From assembly GCA_014529385.2 (NCBI GenBank), contig CM043956.1, positions 59,901,120-59,965,119 on the forward strand: 64,000 bases of DNA, given 5' to 3'. Source of the stretch: Adiantum capillus-veneris. Its lineage: Eukaryota > Streptophyta > Polypodiopsida > Polypodiales > Pteridaceae. Numbering within the stretch: position 1 is the stretch's first letter; every line of letters begins with the position of its first letter. Made by a program: the position numbers and the translations under genes. Under the pieces are notes generated by a model. That model made no database searches. It saw only the letters and a program-made list of their open reading frames with translations, and had not been told where the DNA came from. This document shows, piece after piece, positions 10,499 to 22,319 of the stretch.

Positions 10499-12430
10499 TG
10501 TAATGTACCCAATATTTATCCATATGAGTCATTTCAGTTATTTTGCAAAGTAATTGGGATTCTCAATTTTGTGATTCATCATGAGTTTATCAAAGCAATT
10601 GGAATTGAAAATCGGGTTCAGAATCTATTTATTTATGATCTTTCTTTATGTGGAACAATAGATTATGTGGGAACCTAACCTATGAGTGAAGAAAAAGCTT
10701 ACAGATAGTATTTTGAGGAAAGAAAGAGAGGTGAGTCAAAATTATGGTACTTCTTGTTTTCTCTCTCTCAAGATAGAATGGGAACTTGTAAGTATAGAGC
10801 TATTTAAAAATCGCGCATAGGATTCGCCAACGCCCAAAAAAAAAAAAAGAGCCACGACGACGCATGAGCTTTTTCTTCTCCTATTCTTGAAACCTCTCAG
10901 TATTCTTAGCACCCCCCTAGAGTCTATATAAAGGACCCTTCTCCTCTCACTTTGAACATACACATCTACGAAAGCGAAAGCTCTCTCGCAACGACGCGTC
11001 GGAGGAAGCCTCTCTCCCTTAACCTCTCACCTTCAAGCCATCTGCATCTCCAATTGTTGACGTGCCGTCACCCGATTTGTGAACACACACTCTCTCTCTC
11101 TCTCTCTCTCTCTCCAACAATGCGCTTTTCTTTTATCCATTCCAAATCTATGGCTCCGAAGCGTGTAACGCAAAGCTCTAAGGACGCCCATGCCGTTGCA
11201 CCACCAAGGAAGGTGGAAAGAAAGGTGTCAACTCCGAACGTATCTCATACAAGAGCATCAACCGAAGAAGAAGTTGAAGCCGTCCAACCTCGAGCACAGG
11301 TGTTACCCACACGCGCTTCAAATCCGGTAAGACAAATTTATAATTATGCATAGTATTCATGTTGACCGGTAAGATGAACTTAGATCTTACCTTAAACCGA
11401 CCGGAAAGGTGATTGTTCAATCACATGAAACAAGCATATGTTTCATAATGTAGTAAAAGTATTGTTTTTATAAACTATTATTGTTTGATAAAGAAATACT
11501 ATTGATAAGTGATTATGGTTTGAGAATATGATTTTGATTGATCTTGTTGAAAGAAACATTTAGAATATGAAATACTAAAAGAAAATCTTGTTTCCAGATG
11601 GAACTCGTGGTTAGCGAGAGGAATCCGCGGTTAGCGGAAATTAAAGTTAAGGTCATCAACTTCCTTTTTCTTACCTTGCGGTTAGCAAGATGCCTTGCGG
11701 GTAGCAAGATGTCCCTTGCGGTTAGCAATAGGGAAGTATGCGTATCTCGCGGTTAGCGATTAAGAAAAACCTTTGCAAAGGCTCTGTTGGCTAGACAGAG
11801 AAAGTCTGTGGTTAGCGGAAAAACTTGTATAGAAACTACAGACTCTTTTTCTTACGGATTATAGAATTGTTTAACTCCTATTATGAAAGAATTGTTTGAT
11901 GATATTTGAAAGGATCGTACTAAAGAACTTGTGCTAGAAACTAATTAAGGAACATTGTTGTATATATCGTGGTAGTAATTAGATACCATTAAAAGAATGG
12001 ATAAGTGCGATGTGGAAAGTGGGGACCAGCTCAGGTTGCCGATCAAGGATGGGTAGACTCGATTAGTCGAGTACTTTTTACTTTGTCTTAGTTAGTTAGA
12101 GATTTATCTCATGTCATATTTTGGATTTAAGGATGGCGGTCGTGCCTCTTAAACGCGGGGAAAAATGCGTTGTTTTTGGATCCTTAATATGTGAAAGGGA
12201 TTTTCTTCTCTTATAATGTAGGATCTAGAGTCCATAGAGCCTTTAACCTCATCGACCTGGCTTGTGGCGTAGGGTTTTGCAACTACGAACACATCAGGTG
12301 GAAGTCTTCTTCTCTTTTGTTGCTCGTATCCTTGCGTCGCATTATCGGAGTAGGGTGTCGTCAATGGATTTAGAGGATAAAGAAGCCTATCTTCCAATTC
12401 GCCCTGATCTTTTACGACGGGGAACTTACA
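10499..12430 (+). repeat. LTR-G, 3' LTR
   Basis: It repeats the order of the 5' LTR: TGTAATGTACCC start, TATA box (10925-10934), shorter CT run (about 11090-11114), leader exon (11150-11326), minisatellite (about 11594-11825), end CTTACA. LTR-X resumes immediately after. Confidence 0.85.
11150..11326 (+). CDS. LTR-encoded leader exon (3' LTR copy), intact
   Basis: 177 bp, 59 codons, no stop. It opens MAPKRVTQSSKDAH, is rich in proline and charged residues, and ends NP at GTAAGA. It is the only intact copy of three. An ATG 30 bp upstream (11120) is in frame but is ACG in the 5' LTR, so the inner ATG is preferred. In the 3' LTR it is not followed by gag and would not be expressed as such. No known domain is recognised. 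Confidence 0.5.
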
Positions 12431-12659
12431 TATTGTGTGATGACCTAGAGCTATGAGAAATGGCATAGGAAGATTTCTTTGATCATTGAGTGTTGCCATT
12501 TGCTTGCTGAGTTGTTGTGTTAGCTTGTTAAGGGTCACTTCTTGAGATTGATGATCTCAAAGAGTCGTTGAGCCCCATCTGAGTCACTTCCCTAAGTATT
12601 GACATTATGTTAGTGCCTGATAGCTATGTTATACACGTCCGTCGCGACGACCCGCTAAC
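12431..12659 (+). repeat. LTR-X, right part of split copy
   Basis: It continues the LTR-X sequence interrupted at 6501 and matches 1638-1830 on the minus strand, ending at GACCCGCTAAC. The two flanks plus the inverted copy reconstruct the pre-insertion site. Confidence 0.65.
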
Positions 12660-13160
12660 TAAAATGACCTAGACCTAAAAATAATTTTAGTCACCATTTG
12701 GGTATAAAATGGCCATATGATGAACAAACAAAATTAAACAAAATCTTATCAAAAATTATTTCTATAAAATGCAACATCGTAACAGTCACATGAGTTGTTC
12801 GCATACCATTTCAATTAATTAATTTGCAACAAAAATTGAAGGAAAAGGAGTGAGAGTTGACCACCAAAAGAAGTTCCTTGTTTTTAGAAAAGACTCCAAA
12901 AAGCAAGATCTATTCCTAGCAAGAAATGGGGCACCATATTTTTTGCTTGGGGAGCACTCTAGCTTGGTAGAGAGCCTATAAAAGCATCACTAGTGCTGAG
13001 TTTTCATCAGTGTCGTAGTTGCATCTACTAGCCCAAGACTATGCAAGTGTATTATATGGAGTAATGAAATCTCTTCATCACCATCTCCATAAGAACTTCT
13101 CTCTCCTTCATGTGAAGAAGAAGAAGAAGAATAACTTTCTCTCTCTCTCTCTCTCTCTCT

Positions 13161-13218
13161 ACTTTCTTACTACACTCTCTTCTCTTTTCACGGTGCATAG
13201 AGCTCTACGTCGATTTCG

Positions 13219-13267
<49 letters not shown>

Positions 13268-13332
13268 CTTACTACACTCTCTTCTCTTTTCACGACGTAT
13301 AGAGCTCTACGTCGATTTCGTGGAAAAAATCT
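13161..13332 (+). repeat. Tandem duplication of a CT-rich segment
   Basis: The segment TACTTTCTTACTACACTC...CGTGGAAAAAATCTC occurs twice, separated by a CT run (about 13230-13262); a further CT run precedes it. The copies differ at a few positions (GGTGCATAG against GACGTATAG). Slippage within the CT runs is a sufficient explanation. The 350 bp before it (12660-13018) hold nothing recognised. Confidence 0.7.
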
Positions 13333-13489
13333 CTATATAGCTCTCATCAACCCTCTATTGCGGCTCTAAACTCCATAGCCATCGTCTTTCCTCTCTCTAC
13401 TTTGTTTTTGAGAAAGTACCTTCTCGGTGGTTGCTTTTTTGTGTACATAAGTTAAAAAGGAAACCATTATTTTAAATGTTAAAAGAATG

Positions 13490-13595
13490 TGGTAGTAATT
13501 AGGAAATAGAGAATCATGTGTAAGTGCAGGGTGGTAAGTGAGGATTGACTAAGGTTGTCAATCAAGGACCGGTGGAGTTGATCATTCAGGCAACT
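13490..13595 (+). repeat. Diverged LTR-G-like fragment
   Basis: The motifs GTGGTAGTAATTAG, AAGTGAGGATTG and GTTGTCAATCAAGGA follow one another as in the LTR-G tails at about 7998-8100 and 11968-12070. Together with the CT-rich sequence before it, this may be an old member of the family. Confidence 0.4.
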
Positions 13596-13685
13596 ATCCA
13601 TTCCTGCACAAAAAATTGTTTAGAAGACTTCTTCAATTGGAAGAGGAGTCCACCAATAGTGGTTGTGTCCTCACATCTGTTAGGA

Positions 13686-13706
13686 GGGGGGGGGGGGGGG
13701 GGGGGG
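13686..13706 (+). repeat. Poly-G run (21 bases)
   Basis: An uninterrupted G homopolymer within purine-rich sequence. The length may be affected by assembly error. Confidence 0.85.
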
Positions 13707-15500
13707 AGAGAGTTGGCTGAGGATACCTTAGCCCAATTATGGAAGTTATAGGGCCAAAAAGATTTTGAAGTTTTAAGGTTTTGTCATGTTTTTGTTGCAA
13801 GACGGGACTATGTCTTTTCTAGGGCTATAGTCCCAAGCCATTTCCAATGGAAAAGGTCTATTCCCTACATAGTTCTTACTCAAGACTTTAATTTTACTAG
13901 GCCTAGAGACCTGTCAAGGACCCCATCTTGACCTTTGGTGTCGGTAGGTTGGAGAACCTCTCAGGTTTGAGAACAGATACTTTCTTTTACATGTCATGCA
14001 CACATCCAGAAATAGAAAAAAGTTATTTTGTGCATATAATTGGAGTTATTCCATATGCTCAATCAAAGTGGTGGGATATTTTTGCATCATGATTGGATTT
14101 ATGTGATGATTTCATATGATGTTTGGAATCTCATGGATGGATGTGGATGTTTCATGTGCATGCACATCTTGCTCTCCACCCGTCTAGGTCATATACTAGC
14201 TCTATGTGCAAGGAGGGTGAGGTGTGGTCATAGAACATCACTTATTTATGGTTAAAGACTATCAAAGTGGGATTTTGAGGTTATTTTTAGTCTCTGATCA
14301 AACTTATTTCATGCATTAAAGTTTTTTTCTTAAGGGCCATGTGTGTTTGCTCAGTTTGGTTGCAGCATGTATAGTCAAAACTCTAAGTGTGGGAGTTGGT
14401 TCCGTAAGGAATATGGTTTATGGTCAAGGGCTAAGATCCCTCATAGATTATGGTTGTGATTTGATTGTAGAATCCGGTGTGACTCTTGGATCTTTTTTTG
14501 GTTATGGTTGTTCTGCCCAAAATTTGTACAACCATGTTATGTACTAAAGTTGTTTCACAGGTTGGATGTACATCACCCTGAGTAGGGTGGAGTGCTTACC
14601 CATGTGATGGAACTTGATTATGGTTTATTATCTTGGATTGGACTATGAAGGGGTTTTGATGGTTTATGGTAGGCCTGTAAGGGTAGTGACCCTATACAAT
14701 TTGACTTCTTGGAAAGGACTATTTGTGCATATGCAAGATTCTATTTTGATTGTACTCATGTGTTTCTCATGACCGCGTCAATAAAAAATTAGAACCGCCT
14801 ACATTGCGTAGCCTTAGATGAAAAAGTTGATGACTTAAGGCTTTGTTGGATCAGGGGTGTCGCTTGGATCTTCTTCTTTTTTGGTTGGCTCATCTACATA
14901 GTTAGTGTGTCAAGGGTTGAATGACCTACTCAGAACTCACTAGAGGAGCTTGGTGATGGAAACAAAGTGTGCACAAGAGTGCTTGTGTATGTAGTTGTTG
15001 TAGGAGAAAACTCTATAGCTAAAGGCTCTAGAGGGCATAAGATGGAATGTGTTCAAGGTTGATAATTCATTGCATAGTGATTCTAATTTGAGCCATGAAT
15101 CCTCCACTCTTTATGCACCTTGGAAAAAAACAACCATCATTGATGTGGTGATCATGCATTGATTCCTTCTTATAATGATTGGCTATGGGATACCCACAAA
15201 GATGCGTGAATTCATGACTTTCAAATGACCGTTAGTTATCTCAAACCTCATCTTGATATCTCGTATTTGAGTCTAGATTTTGGTGATATTCATACTATTG
15301 TTGGGTTGAATAGTTTGGTTGACTCGGACCACTTCAGCCCTTACTAAGAAAAATTCTAGTGGAGGTCCTCTGGAGGGTTTCCAAAGTTCTATATCTCTTT
15401 GAACACATGTGCTAGACAAGATCTATATATAGTGACCCCTGTGAGGTCCAATGAACGGTTTCCAAACTCAAATAATTTGGCTACAATAGGTATTGATATT
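13707..15500. other. No recognised gene
   Basis: Several open frames of 60-70 codons occur, but none has a motif I recognise, and both strands are dense in stops. It may be decayed transposon sequence between the LTR-G-like fragment and the gypsy relic that follows. Confidence 0.4.
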
Positions 15501-15975
15501 GCACGTTGTACTCAAATTGAATAATACAGCTTAATTTTCAGCCCATTATAGACCATAGGCAAAATTAGTCCAAATAAGTCCTTTAGTCTTATTGTGCCAA
15601 TGGAGAAAACCCAGTCCACCTCATAAGGTCCTCACCACACCTTCTTCAAGTTGGGTTTCTTTGGGTCTAACTTTTTGAATTCCCATACTTTCAGTTTACT
15701 GTCATGCCAGTTTTTTCTTCATTTTTGCATTACTTTTTGTTCTAGCATTACTCCCTATTTGATTTTATCTAGATTTAGTAGATTCATGCAATCTCTTTAT
15801 CAAAGTTGAATTATAATCCATATCATATTCTATTGCTAATTAGAGACTAGGAGAATAGTGAGTTTCATTGATACAACCCATAAACCACTTTGAAAGGTGT
15901 CATTCTAGATGTGATATTATGGGATCTTATAGATTTTATCCCATAAACCACTTTGAAAGGTGTCATTCTAGGTGT
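15500..15975 (-). pseudogene. Ty3/gypsy integrase C-terminal relic
   Basis: Read on the minus strand, MTPFKVVYG (from about 15970) matches the end of a gypsy integrase core. Farther on (about 15700-15530) are KVWEFKKLD, then GPYEVDWVFSIGTIRLKDL and VYNGLKIKLYY, the usual C-terminal pattern of an integrase (GPY motif). Many stops and frame breaks separate the pieces. There is no RT nearby, so only the end of pol survives. Confidence 0.6.
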
Positions 15976-15977
15976 GA

Positions 15978-17584
15978 TCTTATGTGACTTGTTCACCTCT
16001 CTTGAGTCTGTCTCTCATGAGAATTCAGTCACTTGTGCCAACAATGCCTCTTATCCGGTTTAGGGAGTTGGAAAGATTGTGCTTACTCCTGCAAATGGCA
16101 CTTCTTTCACACTTGTTGATGCACTTTATGTACCTGGGGTCAAGTCAAATCTTTTGTCTGTATTCGCATTTCTAGACTTGTATTTTTAGTCAAATTTATG
16201 GATGACCGATGTACAATACATCTCAATTTTGGTGATGCAATTGTTGCATCTTGCCTTTTGTGATGTGGGCTGTATAAGCTCACTTTGTATGACAAGTGTG
16301 GAACAAAATTTGCAAATGCAGTTGCAGATTGAAGGGCAGTATCACATGCAAAGTTGTGGCATGCACGTTTTGGGCATTTGAATTTTTCTAGTATGCTGCA
16401 TTTGCAAAAATCTGATATGGTTGCTTCTTTGCCGCCTCTTCAAGCACCTTTCATGCATATTTGTGAAGGAATTATTTTGGGTAAAATGCAGCATTCTAAG
16501 TTTCCCAAGGATGGTTCAATTAGGGCCACATGCAGATTGTAGCTTGTGCATAATGGTGTTTGTGGGCCCATGCAAACTCCATCCTTGGGAGATTACCTTT
16601 ACTTTGTGACTTTTATTGATGATTACTCCATGCATGCATGGTTATTTTTGCTTAAAGCAAAATCAAAAGTTTTTATGTGCTTCAAACAATTTCTTGCTAT
16701 GGCTGAAAATGTCTTGAAATGTACTACGGGAACCCTCCATCCCGATCAAGGGGGGAGTATATGTCTCATGAATTTAATGCATTTCTGGCTAGTCGTGGGA
16801 TAAAACACCAATGTACAGTGCCTTATACACCTCAGCAAAATGGTGTTGCTGAGAGTAAAAATAGGTCACCTACAAAAATGGCATGATGTATGGTCAAAAG
16901 TCAAACTTTGCTGCATTATTTTTGGCTTGAGGCCATCATGTGTGCCAGTTATGTACTAAACAGGTGTCCTATAAAATCTTTGCAGTCTATTACTCCATAT
17001 GAAGCATGGCATGATAGAAAGACTTCTATTGAGAACATGCATGTTTTTGGCTATTTGGCATATGCTTTGGTGCCACAAACACAACACAACAAATTGGATG
17101 ATAAGGCTGTCAAATGTATTTTTTTTGTTTATAGTTCTGAAAGAAAAGGTTACACGTTGTATCATCCACAATAAGTATATTCTGGTTTCACGAGATGTTG
17201 TGTTTGTGGAAGATTCTGTTCAGCCCTTACTGTCATGTACTAGAGATAGTAGTGTAAGCTCACGGGGCATTTATGACACTTTGTTGCCTCTATTCAGTGG
17301 TAGAAATATGAATGTAAATTCCAATGAGGAAAATGTACAGCCTATGGGGGGTTTTTGAAAATGTTACAGATCATCCTATTATCAATGCATATGTACATGA
17401 TGTACTTGATGAGGAAAGGGTTGAAAATGAGAAGGCTAGAGGTATGCCAAAATGGTTGGTTCATACATTGTGTGACAATAAATTGTATGCACCTTTGTCT
17501 AGTCGTACTCGTTCAGGCTCTCACCATGCATCTTATGCATCAGATTGTTATGCTTTGGTTGTGTCTAGTATACACTATGTTGAG
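15978..17584 (+). pseudogene. Ty1/copia pol relic (protease tail, GAG-pre-integrase, integrase)
   Basis: It is the same family as the copia element at 44-49 kb. In order: a protease tail, GAG-pre-integrase LWHARFGHLNFSS (about 16350), integrase core with YFVTFIDDYS and HAWLFLLKAKS (about 16600), a frame-broken PYTPQQNGV region, and the integrase C-terminal part ending at VSSIHYVE, just before the reverse transcriptase. Stops and shifts are numerous. It is cut off at 17584 by LTR-T and does not resume at 25421. It keeps integrase residues that the 44 kb copy has deleted. Confidence 0.8.
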
Positions 17585-17955
17585 TGTTAGCAGCAAGCTC
17601 GCTCGGATAACATTTTTCGAAGCTTTTATTGTAAAAACACTTATTATTTTGATGAATCGGGAATTTTGTAACTCTTACTTTCCAGATGAGCAGTGTAATT
17701 GATGTGCCAAGGCTACAAGCTTCCAAATTGTATCAACCAATCTTTAGTTAGAGCTCCCAAACTATTAGTTTTGACCACAAAAACCTTGGCTAAAGTAAAA
17801 AATCCAATTTTTGTAAGTATTTTATAAGTTTTGGATAATAGAAACACCGTCTGAGCTAACGGCGCTCACTTCTCTCCTTCTTGCGCTTCTTTCTCTCTCT
17901 CGGATTGTCACATTCCGGGGCCGTCTTTTGTGTTGCAATCGCAGGTAAGAGCTCT
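17585..17955 (+). repeat. LTR-T fragment, copy 1
   Basis: It starts TGTTAGCAGCAAGCT and is the reverse complement of 25420-25065. It directly interrupts copia. Relative to the other copies its TATA-like site has decayed. It is followed by the terminal block of the Penelope-like element. Confidence 0.7.
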
Positions 17956-17966
17956 ATGTATTTGAA

Positions 17967-18290
17967 AAAAAGGAAAAGAACCTTAGCAAGAAAAATTTGC
18001 TTTGGAGACACGATGGAAGAAGGTAAAGTGACAAGTGCACGTTGCAGAGGGGGGAAGGAGAATGAAAATGAGACAAGTTTACACCAAACGCGTTTTTCCT
18101 AATTAGCTTATCAATGGTGTAAACTAAAATTAGGATATGGAGTGGGTATAAATAGTGTAGTGTGGCTCAAACAACTGTAACAGGTACCATATTGAAGAGG
18201 GATAGGGCCTTCTGAAAGATAGGTAATGACCCATCTTAAGTGGGTACTTACAAAAAAAAGGGAGGGAAAGGAAGAGAGTTAGTAGGGTAA
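17967..18290 (-). repeat. Terminal repeat of the Penelope-like element, 3' copy
   Basis: Blocks around TTTGCTTTGGAGACACGATGG and around the segment ending GAAGAGAGTTAGT recur in the same orientation at 23389-23782. Read along the minus-strand RT they lie 3' and 5' of the body. Penelope-like elements commonly show such direct terminal repeats (pseudo-LTRs) from a truncated copy placed upstream of a full one. Confidence 0.55.
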
Positions 18291-18299
18291 TAAAGATTT

Positions 18300-20220
18300 T
18301 GAAGGGGTAGTAAAGGGGTGGCAAAGTTGTACAAAAAAGGGGGACTAGCCCAAGGAGGTTGACACTACCTAGGGAATGGGCAGAGTTTAGAGGGGTTGCA
18401 TATACACCAGAGGCAAAAAATAACTGAAGTTTAGTTGAGGTGGGGTTAATTCAATAGAGGGTGGAGTTCTTTGAGAGAGGAAGGGGTGGAAGTGGTTTAG
18501 AGAGAAAAGTTCCGAGATTGGGTGTATTCATTCAACATATCAAAGGTCTAGGTATGTGTGCCAGGTGGTGTTGGTTTTAAGAAGATTAGTGAGGGGTTTG
18601 ATCATGGAACGGGATAAGTTGAGATGGCGGATTAGAGGTGAGAAAGGAATCTTGATAATGGTTGGAGAGGGTTTGGTTTTAGAAAAAGTTTGGAGGAGAG
18701 AGGGTCTTAGATTTTAGGAAAGGTAGAGAAAGAAAGCTTCTAAAAGGGGGAGGGATATCCCTTGTCTCTAACCCTAGCAAAGAAAAGGTTACGAATAAAG
18801 ATAAAGCCAGAAAGAGAGCTTTCTCTAATAATGTACCTCCTAAGCTCTGAGAGAATAAAAGTGATCTTTTGGTGTGTAGGGTGCCAAGATTTCCAAGGGA
18901 TATAGTTGTAGGAATTAAGGCTTTTTTGGTAGCAATGGGTATCAAGGATCCCATACGTGGAAAAAGAGGGTCCTTTGAAGAAATGAATATCTAGAATAAA
19001 TGCTTCTTGCAAGGAGATTACAAGGAAAATTTTTAACGTGTTCTTGGAGAGGGTGCCCATATTTTTGTAGTAGTTTGTTCAAGATAGAGAGAGGACCACC
19101 CCAAATTCCAAAGGCATCATCAACAAATCTCTTGAAATAGAAAAGGCAAGGGGAGGATAGGAGATTCATGCCTTCCTCTAAAAAGCAAAGAAAAAGTTAA
19201 GCATACACAACTACAAAGTTAGACCCCATAGTGGTGCCCTTAATTTGGTGCCAAAAATCTCCATTGAAAGAGCGATAATGGTGGTTGAGGATAAGAGAGG
19301 CTAAGGATAAAATGAAGTGGACCTTAGGGGAGGGGAAGAAGCCCTTGATGGATTGTTTAAGGGATAGGGATACTAGGATAGAGAGATTCAACATCAAAGG
19401 TGAAGAGGATAATGTTGAGAGGAAAAGAAATATAAGTTAGGTCTAAAACCAGAGAGTGAGAGTCTTTTAAGTGTTGAGTTTTGAAAAAAAGAATGGGGTA
19501 AAGTTGTGCATAGATCCATTTAGATGTGTTCTCTAAGATGTAACCTTTGTAAGAACAAATGGGGCAAGGTTTAGGGTTTTTGAGTGAGGAGGAGAGGATA
19601 AAGGCTCTTTCGTTTCCGGGAAGAAGATGATAGTTTGTGACAATAGAGGAAAGGAGGGAGTGCACAAAGGGTAAGGGAGGTGTGGAGATTTTGGAGTAGG
19701 TGAAGGGGTCCAAGAGGTGATGCAAGGCTTCTTTACAATACCAAAATTTAGAGAGGATGACCGGGACTAAATTTTTATCTGCGGGTTTGATAATGATGCT
19801 ATGATCCTTTCGTAAGGATGAGATGAAATTCATTAAAAGAGGTTTAGAGTGAAAAGGAGGAAGAGAGGAGAGAAGATATTTAAGGAGAGAAGAGATAAGC
19901 CCCAAGGTTTGGCTAAGAGTTGTGGAGGGAGAGGGGGGATTCCAAAGAGGATTTGGGATAGAAAAAGAAGAGGGAGTAAGAGAGGGTTCATTTTTTAAAA
20001 ACATACTAAAATGTAAGCCCCTTTCTAAATTAGAGTAGGCTTGAAGAATAGAGGGGAGGGGGAGAGGGGGAATATAATTGAGACCAAGGCCTATAAGTCT
20101 TTGTTCGGAGAGGGAGAGATAACGATTGGAGAGGTTAGTAACTTTGTGCTCAAGGGAAAATATAGTAATTTTGCTAAGGGACAAAATCCTAAAGAGGTGG
20201 GGGTTAGTGAGGGGAGCCAA
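18300..20220 (-). pseudogene. Penelope-like reverse transcriptase, frameshifted
   Basis: RT motifs follow in order on the minus strand: the N-terminal hallmark NLSNRYLSLSEQRLIGLGL (about 20135), IIIKPADKNLVPVILSK (about 19800), FTFDVESLYPSIPIP (about 19370), IKGTTMGSNFVVVYA (about 19225), the catalytic FKRFVDDAFGIW (about 19120), and the thumb-like YQKSLNSYNYIPWKSWHP then FILSELRRYI (about 18900-18830), ending near KGYPSPF. At least three frame changes separate them. KPADKNL and the motif order fit Penelope-like elements rather than LTR or LINE RTs. I see no GIY-YIG nuclease in the remaining 400 bp before the terminal repeat, so it may belong to the endonuclease-lacking group or have lost that end. 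Confidence 0.8.
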
Positions 20221-20353
20221 AATTTACAACGTTTCCTACCCATGTAGGGGGAGTGGGGAAGCAAATGGAATAAATAAGGAAGGGTCCAAATATGTGGAAA
20301 GAGAGGGGCTTGAGAGAAGAGCAAATAGACCCAAGTGGTAGGGTGCTCCTTCC

Positions 20354-22020
20354 CTACTTCACCCTCCTCCATTGCGAGTTTTTTGAAGTTCTCAGCAAGT
20401 TATACTTAGGGTGTAGGGGCTTGGATTGTGGTGTGAGAGAGTTGAGGAGATAATTGGGAGTTTTGAGTAGAGAGGGAAAGGGGATAATGTTGGATGAGGA
20501 GGAAGATGGGAAGGAATTCTTAGGAGTGGTTAAAATGGGAGGATTGTAAGAGGGGGAAGTAGAGAGAAGGTGGCCCGATGGGGGAGAGGATTTGGGATTT
20601 TTAAAAGGTTGATGGGTAAAGTTTTCATGGGAGGCTTTATTCAAAGAGGGAGGCTTCTTGAAGGTTTGTCGAGTGTTGTTTCCATGCGAGACAACCTTTG
20701 GAGGAGAAGACTGATAGGGGGTCGGGCAGTGGGAGTTGTTAGTGGGCTTCTTTCGAGGGGGTGGAAGAAGCTTTCTAATTTGGGTGGTGACTTCATGACG
20801 CACCAATTCGCCCATCGTCTTCCTTAGATAGAGACTCCACTTCTTCCAAGATGGAGGATTGGGTTCTCTTTCCAGCATTGTGTGCCGCCATGCTTAAGGA
20901 ATAGGGAAAATGGGCTTGGAGAATCTCATTTTGAAGATGAGCATCAAACTCATTGAGGGAGTTTTGCTTCCAAAGAAAGAGTTGATTCTCCCAAGTCACG
21001 GGTTGCACTCTTGGGAAAGAGATGGGTGCAAGCTTTTTCGTGAGGTCCGCAAGCCTCTCTTCCACAAGATCGCGGTATTCATCATAGGTTTTTTGGAGGT
21101 TATTGACAAGTAACTCTTGGGCTTGGATGTAAGACTTAGTGCAATCTAATTGGAATTGGATATTGAGAGTGCTATACTTGGCACTTAAGAGTGCTTGAGC
21201 TTGAGAGTCTTCTATGGTGAGACAAGGAGGCTTCATACAAAGGCTATGTGATGCTTTTTGAAAGGATCGAAGGTTTTGCAAATGAGAGAGGTGTGATTTG
21301 GCATTGCTAAGCTTATGATTGAGTCCTTTAAGTTCTACCAAGGAGAGGGAAACAATTTTATTGAATTCTAAGGGCTTTTTGATTGCGGGTTGAATGGGAA
21401 AAAGAGGACAAGGAGCGGCTGCAAGGGAGGAAGAGCTTGCGGGGAGAGAGCCAAAAGAGGAGGGGAAGGCAAGGGGAGGACTAGTGAGGAGGCCCCTTTG
21501 AGCATTGTTGAAGAAAATGCCAGAAGAGAGCTAGTAAGGCTAGGATGATGGGAGAGGGAGGGGTTAACGATTGCCAGTTTTTGTTGCGGGAAGGGAGAGT
21601 TGATCAAGATCTTCAGGAGGTAGGTTGGCGGTGAGGCCGAGGATTTCTTTCGAGCTAAAGAAGGCCTTTTTCGAGGAGGTAGGAAAAGTTGACGTTGGAG
21701 AGGGTAGGTTGATGAGGTTCATTGCTCGCCGAGGTAAAGCTGGGAAACGTAAGCTTACCAAAAGGAGGGGTATTGGGTTTCAAAGGAATTACAAGGGCCG
21801 GGAATCGGATGAGGGCGTTAGAAGATTTTTGGGGGTGGGCCGCCACATTGGAGATAGGGGAGGCTAGAACGGAAGGAGCTGGAGAGGAAGTGGTGGGAAC
21901 ACCTTCTACTGTCATTGAGGTGGGGTAAGAACCCACTGTTGATGACGAAGAGGGGAGAGGAGTGGTCATAAGGAAAAATTTTAAGGCAAAGTGAAAAACT
22001 TGTATTAGAGACCTTTGCAA
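20354..22020 (-). pseudogene. N-terminal region of the Penelope-like element
   Basis: Open frames on the minus strand run toward the RT. A 182-codon frame at 20793-21341 is predicted largely helical with heptad-like spacing (opening MVELKGLNHKLSN). A 174-codon frame at 20354-20878 is rich in Pro, Ser, Lys and Asn. Further Ser/Pro-rich frames lie at 21368-22020. No domain is recognised. Position, strand and continuity suggest a long N-terminal extension of the RT protein, broken by frameshifts. Confidence 0.5.
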
Positions 22021-22319
22021 TGTAAAAACCTTTGTAATGCTAAACTTCTAGCTTGTACTATCGAGTTGGAGAACTGCAGATAAGCAGCTTAGGAGACCAC
22101 GCGTGCCGAAGTTTGATGGCATTGAAGGGATGCCAAAGAAATAGTCGGTGGTGCGATTTGATGACGTTGAAGTGATGCAGCAGAAGGTCTTTGCGATGCA
22201 ATTAACCTAGGGTAAAGCAAGAGAGGTTATAAGGATAGCGCTCAGTCCGCTGTCTTTTTGTGCTGTGTTGAGGAGCGACACTTTGTTGGGGAATCAGCAA
22301 TGGTCGTGTTCGGTGTGGT

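Larger units (their letters stand above)
6502..12430 (+). mobile_element. Gag-only LTR retrotransposon (TR-GAG-like)
   Basis: A complete element: 5' LTR (6502-8461), primer site (8464-8476), gag (9623-10393), polypurine tract (10486-10498) and 3' LTR (10499-12430). Flanking pentamers are AATTG and TATTG, sharing ATTG, a near-perfect target duplication. It sits inside LTR-X, whose halves resume exactly at its borders. No protease, RT, RNase H or integrase sequence occurs between the LTRs; the only recognisable gene is gag. Plant elements of this build are known as TR-GAGs and are mobilised by pol from a partner. LTRs differ in length (1960 and 1932 bp), so the insertion is not very recent. Confidence 0.85.

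Noticed and set aside
18120-18150. TATA-like GGTATAAATAG on the plus strand as a promoter
   Set aside because: It is present in both terminal repeats, but no plus-strand gene follows and the element is transcribed from the other strand; AT-rich DNA makes chance matches common.
20041-20341. Plus-strand frames within the Penelope-like region
   Set aside because: The minus strand carries ordered RT motifs over the same bases; the plus frames have no recognisable content.
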